Below, one piece after another: positions 41,773 to 51,392 of a DNA stretch of 64,000 nt. This stretch comes from CAYXVJ01 sp050309435 (GTDB lineage: Bacteria; Bacillota; Clostridia; Saccharofermentanales; Fastidiosipilaceae), in assembly GCA_050309435.1 (NCBI GenBank), contig JBNRMJ010000023.1, forward strand, positions 1-64,000. Reading direction: 5' to 3'. Position 1 is the first letter of the stretch, and every line of letters starts with the position of its first letter. The position numbers were made by a program, and so were the translations under genes. The notes under the pieces were generated by a model, which saw nothing but the letters and a program-made list of their open reading frames with translations, was not told the origin of the DNA and did no database searches.

Positions 41773-43620
41773 ATGGATATCATTCAAATCCCGGAACGCT
41801 TAATGAGAGCGAATTCTTATGTAATTCGTATCGGAGAGGCCTATACCCTTATCGATCCGGGCATCGCGCCCGCGGCCCTGGATCAGGTCCTGGGCGAAGA
41901 TTCGCATCTGCAGGTTAAGCGCCTGGTGACCACGCATCCGCATTACGACCACATTGTTTACGCCGATCTCTGGCGCGAGAAGTATAATCTTCCGCTTTAC
42001 ATACATGAGCGGGCACTCGATATACTGGAGGATCCCGAACTTAACGCATCCAGAATTTTCGGCCGCGAAGTTCGTTATGATCGCAGAGCGAGCCTGCTTC
42101 GCGAGAGTGCGAAAATTCGTTTGGAAGACGGATATTATCTGACCACGATTTATCTGCCGGGACATACCGATGCAGATATTGCTCTGACGCTGCGACATGA
42201 AGACGGCAGTGATCCGGAAGCGATTTTTGTCGGAGATATTTTCTTTTCTGATTCGATCGGACGAAACGATCTGGCAGGATCAGACCCGCGCAAGCAGAAA
42301 ACCAGCCTGGAACGTCTCGCCCGCCTTCTGATGATCTGGCCTGCCGATACCCCGGTATATGCCGGCCACGGTAAACCCTTCACGGTAGGAGATGTCTTGT
42401 CACGAAATGCTTTTATTATGGCTGCTGCCGAGACTGTTAAAATGAAATTCGGCAAGACGCCCGCACCCGCCCGTCAGATCGACGAAGACGTCGCCCTGCC
42501 CCGTAAGCGGACGCCTCTGATTGCTTATGTCGGTACCGACGATCTGAAAGACATCACAATCCCCGACGCACTCGATATGGATATCGTTAATATCGCTTTC
42601 GGCGTGATCAGAAACGGACTGGCTCACTGGCAGCCTTCCATGGAGGCCGTCGACGGGCTGGCCCGGCTTCGCGCCATCAATCCTGATATCAGGTTGATGC
42701 TTTCGATCGGAGGATGGGGAGCCGGCGGTTTTTCCGAGATGGCAGTGTCGACCGAAACGCGTAGCCACTTTGTCAGAAGTTGCCTGAGACTGGTTCATGA
42801 CTTCGGCCTTGACGGCATCGACCTCGATTGGGAATATCCCGGTTCCGATGCCGCGGGCATTGCTTCCTCTCCGGCAGATAAAGAAAACTTTACTCTATTA
42901 CTTCAAGAGCTTCGCGAAGCGCTCGATCAGATCGGAAACAGAAAGTATCTGCTTAGTATCGCTGCCGGAGCCAATGACGGATACCTGGAACGAACTGAAA
43001 TGGATAAGCTGGGAGAGATTTTGGACTATGTTCAACTGATGACTTATGATTTGAGTCCTGCTTACGGGAAGACTACAGGTCATCACTGTAATCTGTACCC
43101 GTCGAAGCTTTACCAGGAGAGAGTGAAGGATTCTGCTCTGGAACAGAAATTCCGAGAGAGCCTCGGCGATAAAGCAGACGAAAAGTGGCTTCGCTTCACC
43201 GAGTCCAGCGCCGACCGGACCGTAAGAGATTTTATCGAGGCAGGCGTTCCTGCAGAGAAACTCGTCCTCGGAGCGGCATTTTACGCTCGCACCTTTCCCG
43301 CAGTCATCGGAAACGGGGACGGTTTAGGGATGGAATCAAGCGAAGAGTCTCATGCTGGTCCCGTCTATGACGTACTGGACGAAGATTATCTGGCGAAAAA
43401 CGCTTATCGCGCTTATTGGGACGAGGATGCTTCGGCACCTTGGCTCTTTAACGGCGAGAGTTTCATAACCTATGACGATCCCCGTTCGCTAAAGGCCAAA
43501 GCCGATTATGTAGTCAATGAAGGTTTGGCCGGCGTGATGTACTGGGTTTACGCCGCAGCGAAGAAGAGGGGCTTGAATCGGGTGCTCAGAGAAGCACTCG
43601 ATAGCCATTTGGATAAATAA
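41773..43620 (+). CDS. Fusion protein: metallo-beta-lactamase-fold hydrolase plus GH18 chitinase-like domain
   Basis: A single 615-residue frame joins two enzymes. Residues 1-~235 are an MBL-fold hydrolase with a full zinc set: His55-Pro-His57-Tyr-Asp59-His60, then GHTDAD, VGDIFF and AGHGKP. Residues ~245-615 are a glycoside hydrolase family 18 barrel: LMLSIGGWGAGGF, and the catalytic Asp347-Gly-Ile-Asp-Leu-Asp-Trp-Glu354 with the proton-donor Glu, QLMTYDL and the final MYWVYAAA strand. There is no signal peptide, so it is probably cytoplasmic. The substrate may be a chitin-like or muropeptide-derived oligosaccharide. The start follows the promoter position and GGAGAGAG; the outer ATG is rejected. 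Confidence 0.88.
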   Translation: MDIIQIPERLMRANSYVIRIGEAYTLIDPGIAPAALDQVLGEDSHLQVKRLVTTHPHYDHIVYADLWREKYNLPLYIHERALDILEDPELNASRIFGREVRYDRRASLLRESAKIRLEDGYYLTTIYLPGHTDADIALTLRHEDGSDPEAIFVGDIFFSDSIGRNDLAGSDPRKQKTSLERLARLLMIWPADTPVYAGHGKPFTVGDVLSRNAFIMAAAETVKMKFGKTPAPARQIDEDVALPRKRTPLIAYVGTDDLKDITIPDALDMDIVNIAFGVIRNGLAHWQPSMEAVDGLARLRAINPDIRLMLSIGGWGAGGFSEMAVSTETRSHFVRSCLRLVHDFGLDGIDLDWEYPGSDAAGIASSPADKENFTLLLQELREALDQIGNRKYLLSIAAGANDGYLERTEMDKLGEILDYVQLMTYDLSPAYGKTTGHHCNLYPSKLYQERVKDSALEQKFRESLGDKADEKWLRFTESSADRTVRDFIEAGVPAEKLVLGAAFYARTFPAVIGNGDGLGMESSEESHAGPVYDVLDEDYLAKNAYRAYWDEDASAPWLFNGESFITYDDPRSLKAKADYVVNEGLAGVMYWVYAAAKKRGLNRVLREALDSHLDK

Positions 43621-43724
43621 TGTACAGATTAATAATTTATTAATGATTCCGCGATAAGAGTTCTCTATAATGAGACTAGGAAATTATAGTTTTAGGAGAA
43701 GACGGAATCTCCCTGCACAGACAG

Positions 43725-45761
43725 ATGTGTCCGTTAAGAAATATGAACACGACTAGTAATACTGACAATAAAATAATGTTCAATAAATTCGTAAGAATAA
43801 TGAATTACGAGATGCCGATGTGGGCCACGGCAATTCTCTATTTTCTCATGCCTTATGCCGGTTTCTACCTGCTAGAGAATTTTACACACGACCCATTCGA
43901 GATGAACGGAGCGGTCCAGTTAACCAACTACCTGGTCCTTCTCGGCTTGCAGAGCTTGTTCTTTGCAATATTGGGGACGGTAAAACGCGGCGTCATCGCC
44001 ATGGGGATCTCCGCATATATCGTGGGTCTGGCCAACTATCTCGTGGTCAGTTTCCGCGGCACGCCGATCATGCCCTGGGACTATAAATCATTCGGCACGG
44101 CGCTCAGCGTCATGGAGAATTACTCCTTCCCCTGGTCGGATCGCTTTATCGTATCGACGTTTATCTTGCTTTTGATGGTTGTGACGGCCTCGTTCATGCA
44201 GGGTCGTATTCGCCTTCTTGCCCTTCGTCTGATCAGTATCGCGTCCACGGCGGCTGTTTTTATCGGTGTGCTGGCCCTGATCAATTACCCGGTCTATGCC
44301 GACATGATTAAGTTGAACAATACGCTCTTTACACCGGCCTATATGTATAAACAAAACGGTTTTGGCGTGGCTTTCATCCGCAACTTTACTTATCTTAAGG
44401 TTCCCGAACCCGAGGGGTATTCGCTGGATCGTATCAACGATATCATGGACGAGTACATCACAGAAGCGGATGAATCGTTAAAGGCCAACGGAGTTATCAA
44501 GCGCTACGACGACGGCGTCTGGCTGGCGCTGCGGCCGGAGCTTCTCGAGCGGGCAGGTGTGATTTATCCGGGCAATGAACTGGGTAACGGTAAGGTCAAC
44601 GAAGTGATATCGACTTCGAATTATACTCAACCCGGCTTCGTGCGAAAGAAAAAGGGCACGCCCAATGTGATTGTCGTCATGAACGAAGCTTTCTCCGATT
44701 TGTCTGTTTTGGCCGAGTTCCGGACGAATACCGACTATATGCCCTTTATTAACAGTCTTCGCGAGAATGCGATTCGCGGCTATGTTCACAGCTCGATTAT
44801 CGGAGGTAATACGGCTACTTCCGAGTTCGAATTTTTAACATCCGATACGATGGCCTTCCTGCCTCAAGGGTCGGTGGCGTATCAGCAGTTTGTGGTCAGT
44901 CCGATGCCGACTTTAAACCGGGTTCTGGAAGATCAGGGATACTATTCCGTCGCCATGCATCCGTATAACGCATCCGGCTGGGAACGCGATGTTGTTTACC
45001 CCAATTTCGGTTTTGACCGCATTAAGTTCGCACCTCAATTTAAGAACAGAGAACGGGTCAGAGAATACATCAGCGATCGCTCGTTGTTCAACGAAATTCT
45101 GCTGGAACTTGAAACAACACCTGATGACCGGCCTGCCTTTATCTTTACGGTCAGCATGCAGAACCATGGCGGCTACTCCAAGCGTTTCGATAATTTCCCC
45201 GTGAATGTCGAGATTCTGGAAGAGGGTAACTTTAACTGGATCAATCACTACCTTTCCTTGATTCAGGAAACGGATCGAGCACTCGAGGAGTTTATCAAAC
45301 GCCTGTCCGAATTCGAAGAGGATACAATTGTATTATTCTTCGGCGACCATCAGCCAAATAACAGTGCGGTAGGCGCGCTCGAGCAGCTGGACAGCTATAC
45401 CGAAGATCCGACCGCCAGAAATATCGTGCCTTACTTGATGTGGGCGAATTTCGATATCGGTTATAGTCAGGGTCGCACGACCAGCTTGAACTACCTGGCG
45501 GGAGATCTGCTGGATGCCGCGGGTATTGATGCCTCGCCTTACATTCTATTTTTGAATGATTTACAAGAAGAGATTCCGGTCATTACGGCTGATTACTATA
45601 TCCTGAAGGATGGATCGACATACTTCTTTGACGAGAAGGAACAACCCGAAGATCCGATGGTTCAGGAGTTGCTGAATCAGTATGAAGTCCTTCAGTATAA
45701 CCACCTGATCGACATCAAGAATCGTGTCGAAGGAATCTTTACAATCCCCAAGACGAATTGA
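43725..45761 (+). CDS. LTA-synthase-family (sulfatase-fold) membrane enzyme
   Basis: A 678-residue protein with five transmembrane helices in the first ~215 residues and an extracytoplasmic sulfatase-fold domain. Metal and catalytic residues are visible: Glu in VIVVMNEAFSD, the nucleophile Thr in IGGNTATSEFEFLTS, and Asp-His in FFGDHQPNN. Family members move glycerol-phosphate or a related headgroup from phosphatidylglycerol to a glycolipid-anchored polymer. MSMQNHGGYS-like residues (SMQNHGGYS) are typical. The start is uncertain (ATG 43725, 43743 or later) because no clear ribosome site is near. A TATAAT lies at 43666-43671. It ends at a strong terminator. Confidence 0.9.
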   Translation: MCPLRNMNTTSNTDNKIMFNKFVRIMNYEMPMWATAILYFLMPYAGFYLLENFTHDPFEMNGAVQLTNYLVLLGLQSLFFAILGTVKRGVIAMGISAYIVGLANYLVVSFRGTPIMPWDYKSFGTALSVMENYSFPWSDRFIVSTFILLLMVVTASFMQGRIRLLALRLISIASTAAVFIGVLALINYPVYADMIKLNNTLFTPAYMYKQNGFGVAFIRNFTYLKVPEPEGYSLDRINDIMDEYITEADESLKANGVIKRYDDGVWLALRPELLERAGVIYPGNELGNGKVNEVISTSNYTQPGFVRKKKGTPNVIVVMNEAFSDLSVLAEFRTNTDYMPFINSLRENAIRGYVHSSIIGGNTATSEFEFLTSDTMAFLPQGSVAYQQFVVSPMPTLNRVLEDQGYYSVAMHPYNASGWERDVVYPNFGFDRIKFAPQFKNRERVREYISDRSLFNEILLELETTPDDRPAFIFTVSMQNHGGYSKRFDNFPVNVEILEEGNFNWINHYLSLIQETDRALEEFIKRLSEFEEDTIVLFFGDHQPNNSAVGALEQLDSYTEDPTARNIVPYLMWANFDIGYSQGRTTSLNYLAGDLLDAAGIDASPYILFLNDLQEEIPVITADYYILKDGSTYFFDEKEQPEDPMVQELLNQYEVLQYNHLIDIKNRVEGIFTIPKTN

Positions 45762-45786
45762 GTTGAGACGGGCATAAAAACGAAGT

Positions 45787-45830
45787 AAAAAACGTGCGAT
45801 TCGGCCGGGAAGCCGGAACGCACGTTTTTC
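45787..45830. terminator. Bidirectional terminator
   Basis: AAAAAACGTGCG (45787-45798) pairs with CGCACGTTTTT (45819-45829), with an inner GGCCGGGAAGCC-type stem. It serves the LTA-synthase-like gene and the convergent flavoprotein gene. Confidence 0.9.
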
Positions 45831-45865
45831 ATTCTTGCCATTTCTTTTTATGTCTGAGGCTCTGC

Positions 45866-47650
45866 TTACTGCGAAAGGGGAGAATATTTCCGAATGACAG
45901 CCTCCGCGGCAGTAAGACCATCGATAGCAGAAGAGACAATACCGCCTGCATAGCCGGCTCCTTCGCCGATCGGATAGAGCGAGGGCAGACGCGTGGCTTC
46001 GAGCGTTTCCTTGTCACGGATAATTCGAAGCGGCGCGGAGCTGCGGGATTCCACACCGGTCAGTATGGCATCATCCGCTGCGAAACCCAAAAGCTTCTCA
46101 TCAAGACCTTGAAGCCCTTCGGCCAGGCTCTCTGCAATAGTCGGCGGAAAGATCCGGCGCAGGTCGTTAAAACGGGTAGCCGGCAGATAAGACGGCGAGA
46201 TACCGGTATTTATCTGAGATACCGTACCCCGAATGAAATCGCCCACGCATTGTACCGGGGCGACGGACGGCCTCGAATCGGCATCCGGCGGCAGCTCATC
46301 TGTGTCCGGATCGAGTCCCTGACCCAGAAACCAGGCTCGTCGTTCGAGCTCTTCCTGGAATAACAGACCATCCTCCGGTCCGTAGCCGAAATCCTCGGGA
46401 CCGACCGTACAGAGTACAGCGCTGTTGGCATTCTCCAGGTCTCTGGCCCTGTAGCTCATACCGTTGACAACCAAGCGGCAGTCTGCGGAGGCCGAAGCGA
46501 CGACGCGGCCGCCCGGACACATGCAGAAGGTGTAGACGCCTCGTCCTTTTGACTTTAGCTGCCAGCTCAGCTGATAGTCTGCCGGAGCCAGTATGCCTCC
46601 GACCTCGGGCTTTCCGTAACGGTCCAATGCCTCTTTTCCGTATTGGGCCAGATTGATCCGGTCCTGCGGATGTTCGATACGTAGTCCCACGGCAAAGGGC
46701 TTGGGCAGCAACTCGAGTCCGTTACGCATTAACATGCGGTAGCTGTCTCTGGCACTATGGCCGATTGCGAGAATGACGAGTGATACATCAAGCTTGTCTG
46801 CAGGCAGCAGATCCTGTGATTCTGTTTGTATTTTTATAGACGAGAGTCGTGCGCCGGGATCCCTGAGATCCAGACTCTTGCCGTTTTGATCCAGAAGATC
46901 CACGACTTGTGTTTCGAAATAAAAGGTCCCGCCCATGGCGATGATTGCTTCACGCATGTTTTTGACGACCAGGCGCAGAATGTCGGTACCGATATGCGGC
47001 TTTTGCATCCAGAGGATATCATTTGGTGCGCCGTGACGATAAAAGATCTTTAATACTTCATCAGAACGAGGATTCTTAGACCGGCTGGTCAGCTTGCCGT
47101 CCGAAAAGGTCCCGGCCCCGCCTTCGCCGTACTGCACATTGGAACGCGGATGAAGCGGACCGCCAGACCAGTATCTTTCAACATCTTCGGCACGACGGTC
47201 CACGTCACGACCCCGTTCCAGAACGATCGGGCAATAACCTTTTTCAGCAAGTAAATAAGCGGCGAAAAGTCCGGCCGGACCGCTGCCGACTATAACGGGT
47301 CTGTGTCGCAGCTCTTCGTTTCCGCATTCAAGAGAGAGTTTTTCGCGGGCAGGAACACCGATCGAATATTTCTTCTTCCCGGCCAGGCGCCGAAGTTTAT
47401 CTAGTGAGACTGCTTTGTCGACTTCGAAGCCAAGCTGCCACACGTACTCCAGCCTGGATTTATCGCGTGCATCCAGCGAGCGCCGGATGATCTCCCGGCG
47501 ATATTCCGGAGCCAGGCGAAGATCGCCGGCGACGGTTGCCGCCAGTTCTTCTGCCGTTACGGTCACAGGACTTTTAACGTCACCGACGGTAAAGCGGCGA
47601 ACGTACATAAGTTTGGAATCGTCTTTGTTTTTTTCTTCTATTTTACTCAT
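45866..47650 (-). CDS. COG2509-type FAD-dependent oxidoreductase
   Basis: A 594-residue flavoprotein of the uncharacterised COG2509 dehydrogenase family. A small N-terminal domain (~100 residues) precedes VIVGSGPAGLFAAYLLAEKG (FAD), NVQYGEGGAGTFSDGKL and a late YPIGEGAGYAGGIVSSA motif. A CMCPGGRVV segment carries two cysteines. The role is unknown; redox modification of a small molecule or protein is the usual guess. It starts at an ATG overlapping the helD stop by 8 nt. A TTG 3 codons earlier is less likely. Confidence 0.88.
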   Translation of the reverse strand: MSKIEEKNKDDSKLMYVRRFTVGDVKSPVTVTAEELAATVAGDLRLAPEYRREIIRRSLDARDKSRLEYVWQLGFEVDKAVSLDKLRRLAGKKKYSIGVPAREKLSLECGNEELRHRPVIVGSGPAGLFAAYLLAEKGYCPIVLERGRDVDRRAEDVERYWSGGPLHPRSNVQYGEGGAGTFSDGKLTSRSKNPRSDEVLKIFYRHGAPNDILWMQKPHIGTDILRLVVKNMREAIIAMGGTFYFETQVVDLLDQNGKSLDLRDPGARLSSIKIQTESQDLLPADKLDVSLVILAIGHSARDSYRMLMRNGLELLPKPFAVGLRIEHPQDRINLAQYGKEALDRYGKPEVGGILAPADYQLSWQLKSKGRGVYTFCMCPGGRVVASASADCRLVVNGMSYRARDLENANSAVLCTVGPEDFGYGPEDGLLFQEELERRAWFLGQGLDPDTDELPPDADSRPSVAPVQCVGDFIRGTVSQINTGISPSYLPATRFNDLRRIFPPTIAESLAEGLQGLDEKLLGFAADDAILTGVESRSSAPLRIIRDKETLEATRLPSLYPIGEGAGYAGGIVSSAIDGLTAAEAVIRKYSPLSQ

Positions 47651-49832
47651 CGATCCCAAGCTTTCCGGTGGTATCCATCGTCAGTTTCTCAGCCTCTTCG
47701 GCGGTGTTTTCGATTAAGCCCCCGGCGATTGCTTCTTCCAGAAAAACAGGTATGTGGTTCTGGCACAGAATAATCAATTGATGAAGGGCACGGGTCGCGG
47801 CGACATACCATCTGATCCGTCTGCTCTTTTCGGGATCTTCGTTCTCCTCGACATGGCCCAAAGCGTCTGTCCCGTCGAGATGTACGAGGATGACCGCGTC
47901 GAACTCGAGCCCTTTTGATTCGGCCAGCGTTAATAGCCGCCATTTCGGTCCGGCTGTCTCCGGGGAGGGAATGGCTTCGTTCAAGAGTGCCGTCGTCACC
48001 TCGTTGCGGCAGATAACGGCACAGTTCTGCCACTCGCTGTCCGCCAGCGAAGCGATTTCTTTACGAAGAGTCTTAATCACGTCATCGAGGCCGGCCTGTT
48101 CGCACTTATTCGCGCTGCCGGCTTGTTTCAATCGAACCGGCAAACCATGGCGTTCGAACGAAAGGATATCATCCAGGTCTAAGAGCGACTTGCTAAATTC
48201 GGTGATCTGGTAGGTTGAGCGATAAGCCTGCAGTAGGGTCGCCTGCTCGAGTTTGGCTCCGCCGGCCCGATACAAAGCGGCCAGCTTGTCGAGATAGCCC
48301 TCTTCCAAACGAAATAAAATCGCCTGATTCATATCGCCCAGAACGGTTTTCGGACAGGGGAAGAGCATCTGCAGAACACGATGGGCCAGCGGCAGTACGT
48401 CTTGCATTTCATCGAGAATCAAATGACGCACCGGCCAGTCAAGCTCGATACCATAATAAAATATTTTCAGGTAAGTCATGACCGTGATATCGACTTCGTC
48501 ATATACGACCCGGCCATCCATATCCGTTGACAGGCCACCATAAAGAGATTTCCACTCGTCTCGGCTTGTCAGCCAGTTCGTGAAACGCATTAGCAGATCC
48601 GTCAAATTAGCATCCGCATACATGGCCGCCAGGGACGATTCGATCTCGCCTCGGGACGAGCCAAACTTGCGCCCTCTGTCGCCGGATTCTTTACTCACAT
48701 AATTTCTGATATTGTCGATCATCTGCGCGGCTCTTAGCATCGGCGGCAAGCCGCTGTAATTGTCATGGTACAGACTGCGGATAAAATGGTCGGGGATAAG
48801 ATAGTCTCCAACCTCGATGGTCTCAGCTTCGAAAACCAACTTGGCATCTTCGCGGGTAAACGCTTCGATCGCATCAATTAAGGCAAAGGACGCAGCCGCG
48901 CGTCGTTTGGCCGGCGGCGAGAGACGGACATGAATTTTCTCCATGCGGGCCTCGCGATGCGAGAGTTCCTCCAGAAAAGGGTCAACCCAGAGCTGTTGAC
49001 GGGCATTTTCTTCGCCCAGATCCGGCAGGACTTCCGAGACATAAGCGGCCAGTTGTTCGTTTGGCGTCAACAAGAGGATATGTCGGGCTTCCAGACTCGG
49101 ATCTTTATAGAGCAGATAGGCAGCCCGGTGCATGGCAATACTCGTTTTACCCGACCCTGCCGCACCTTGAATTAGTAAATTTAACTTCGGATTGATACGC
49201 ACCAGGCGGTTTTGATCCCGCTGCAGCGTGGCCACGATGTTATGCATCTGTGTCGAGGCCGATCGGCTCAGGATCTCCTGAAGAATTTCGTCTTGAACTT
49301 CTTCATCCGTATCGAAAATGCGAAGGAGCTTCCCGTGACGGATCACCACTTGTTTCTTTTCGCTCAGCAAGCCGCTAAGTACCCCTCCGGGGCTGTTGTA
49401 GGAAGCTCGGCCGCGGTTGAATTCATAATAAACACCGGCCAAAGGAGAACGCCAGTCGATGATATACGGAGTGAAATCCTCCTCGTCGGATATACCCATT
49501 AAACCGATGCGAAAATTCTCTTCGACGATCGGATTATCGTCGAAACGAAAACCGATCGCGGCGAAATAAGGAGAGTCGGTCAAGCGCTTGAGTGCAGTAT
49601 GCTCCCGGTACTCCGCAGCGTAGAGCTGCTGATTTTGTGTCATTTCCGCCGTTAGATTAGCCAGCTCGGCCTGAGCATTGTCCCGCTCGATTAAGCCCTC
49701 GTCGTAGATCTGCCGAGCCATCAGACGATCGGCATCCTGCCGTTGGGTCATACGTCGTTCGAGCTCCCGGGAGCGTTTTTCTATCAGTGCCTGTATCTGG
49801 TCTAAAAAAGCCAATTCGGTATTAATATCCAT
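47643..49832 (-). CDS. helD: HelD-like RNA polymerase recycling ATPase (UvrD/Rep superfamily)
   Basis: A ~729-residue SF1-type motor. The N-terminal coiled-coil arm (~residues 1-80) and the IIDWRSPLAGVYYE motif are HelD-specific; the arm enters the polymerase secondary channel. Helicase motifs follow: GAAGSGKTSIAMHRAAYLLY (Walker A), LILDEMQDVLPL (Walker B), LGDMNQAI and LAESKGLEFDAVILVHLD. HelD removes stalled polymerase from DNA. GGAGG precedes a double ATG (49835 or 49832); the second has the better spacing. An extended -10 lies upstream. Confidence 0.93.
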   Translation of the reverse strand: MDINTELAFLDQIQALIEKRSRELERRMTQRQDADRLMARQIYDEGLIERDNAQAELANLTAEMTQNQQLYAAEYREHTALKRLTDSPYFAAIGFRFDDNPIVEENFRIGLMGISDEEDFTPYIIDWRSPLAGVYYEFNRGRASYNSPGGVLSGLLSEKKQVVIRHGKLLRIFDTDEEVQDEILQEILSRSASTQMHNIVATLQRDQNRLVRINPKLNLLIQGAAGSGKTSIAMHRAAYLLYKDPSLEARHILLLTPNEQLAAYVSEVLPDLGEENARQQLWVDPFLEELSHREARMEKIHVRLSPPAKRRAAASFALIDAIEAFTREDAKLVFEAETIEVGDYLIPDHFIRSLYHDNYSGLPPMLRAAQMIDNIRNYVSKESGDRGRKFGSSRGEIESSLAAMYADANLTDLLMRFTNWLTSRDEWKSLYGGLSTDMDGRVVYDEVDITVMTYLKIFYYGIELDWPVRHLILDEMQDVLPLAHRVLQMLFPCPKTVLGDMNQAILFRLEEGYLDKLAALYRAGGAKLEQATLLQAYRSTYQITEFSKSLLDLDDILSFERHGLPVRLKQAGSANKCEQAGLDDVIKTLRKEIASLADSEWQNCAVICRNEVTTALLNEAIPSPETAGPKWRLLTLAESKGLEFDAVILVHLDGTDALGHVEENEDPEKSRRIRWYVAATRALHQLIILCQNHIPVFLEEAIAGGLIENTAEEAEKLTMDTTGKLGIDE

Positions 49833-49883
49833 CATTTTCCTCCATCTTCGGACATTCATCTTGATCTTCCGGAGAATAGATCT

Positions 49884-49892
49884 ATTTTAGCA
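49884..49892 (-). promoter_or_regulatory. Extended -10 promoter of helD
   Basis: Minus-strand TGCTAAAAT lies about 50 nt before the helD start, identical to the element at 21308-21316. Confidence 0.5.
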
Positions 49893-49935
49893 TAGACGTT
49901 TCCTGCCGATGGTTCTGAATCGCGGCCTTGATATA

Positions 49936-49971
49936 CAGGAAAAAGGGGTAATGCCCGTCCGGCATTACCCC
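49936..49971 (-). terminator. Terminator after the MFS gene (minus strand)
   Basis: GGGGTAATGCC (minus, from 49971) pairs with GGCATTACCCC (to 49945), followed by TTTTT on the minus strand. Confidence 0.88.
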
Positions 49972-50006
49972 GATCAATGTATTCATGATGCTTTGATATT
50001 CGTTAT

Positions 50007-51383
50007 TTACTTCTCTTCCGCGTGATGCTTGGCGAGAACGAGATTATCTCCGTGGCGAACGAAGATCATGCTTAGTAAAGCAATGGCAAAGGCAATCACC
50101 GAATACACGAACAAGACGGAATAATCCTTGGTCAGGTCACGAACCCAGCCGAAAAGGATCGGACTTGCGATTGCAGCCGAGAAAGAGAAGAAGTAGTAGT
50201 AGCCGGTAAAACTGCCGACCGATTCCTTCGCGCCAGTTCGACGACCATCGGCAACGAGTTGATATTGATGCAAGCCCAGAACAAACCGCCGCCGATCAAT
50301 AAGAAGACCAGAATCATGGCATTTTGGATGAAGAGCATGGGCATGAACATGATGATGATACCGACCAGACCGATGACGATCATACGCTTGCGTCCATATT
50401 TCTCCGCGAGGATACCGGACGGTAAAGCGAAAACCAGGAAGGCCAGCGAGAAAGCGGTGAGCATCTGAGTTGCTCTGCCATCGGATAAACCAAGCTCTTC
50501 GGTCGCATAAGAAGTGAAGAAGGTTTCGACGGCATTAAATCCGGCAAACCAGAAGAAAATCGCGATCAGGAGGGCAACCAGACTGACCTTCTCGCCTTTG
50601 GACAAGGAGAGGAAACTCTTGACTTTCTTGTTTTCTGATTCCTGTTCTTCTTCGGTTTCCATCTCGAGTACCCTGCGGTCGAGATCTTCATAGTAGTCAA
50701 GCGTCGCCTCGCTGCGCCTGCTCATCTTCATGCCGCGTTCGCGGCGGAAACGAAGTCCGGATGGTTCTCTGACGAAGAAAAGCAGAGCCACGAGCGATAA
50801 GACCATGACAATCGAACCCATCAGGAAGGGCAGAGTAGTTTTATCGTTGAGATCCGCCAGACGGCCTCCGACCAGGAATGCCACGATGGAGCCCAGACCG
50901 CCCATGAGGTTGATGATGCCATTGGCCTTACTGGCGAAGCGGTTTGGGTGTGACGTCGGGCATAAGTGCGATGACGGGCGAGCGCCAGAGCGACATAATC
51001 AGATTAAAGGCGATTACGACTGTCATCATAGTGGCAAGCGTCGTCATATGCGGTATCAGGGAGAAAAAAACGGCGCAGACCGGTAAACCGATGATGATCC
51101 ACGGCATGCGTTTACCCAGCCGGGTCGATGTCTTATCGCTTAAGATGCCGACTGCAGGCTGGAAGATAATGCCGAAGAAGTTATCAATCGTCATCACGAA
51201 GCCCACCATGACGGATGCCAGACCGAAACGGTCTTTCAACATCAAAGGCACAAAAGAGTTATACAGTGCCCAGGCCAGACTGGACGCCAGGAATCCGAAA
51301 CCGATGAGAAAAGTGCGCCTGTAATCAAGTTTCAGGCCGCGTTTGTCGTCGCTTCTTATTTGTTTGACTTGCTCTGTGTCCAT
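50007..51383 (-). pseudogene. MFS transporter (GPH/sugar-cation type) interrupted by two frameshifts
   Basis: Three consecutive minus-strand frames together encode one ~455-residue, 12-helix MFS transporter. Fragment 1 (51383-50928) ends VTPKPLRQ-stop; removing one C near 50933-50935 restores PLRSKANGIINLMGGLG, which continues into fragment 2 (50905 side). Fragment 2 leaves the conserved frame near 50233 (PMVVELARR); a single missing base there would restore PMVVELA-x-KESVGSFTGYY of fragment 3, ending at 50007. The first start is sound (AAGGAGGG before ATG). One insertion plus one deletion is compatible with assembly error or a recent pseudogene. It is 9 nt behind the glycerophosphodiesterase gene. 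Confidence 0.85.
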
Positions 51384-51392
51384 ATGCCCTCC

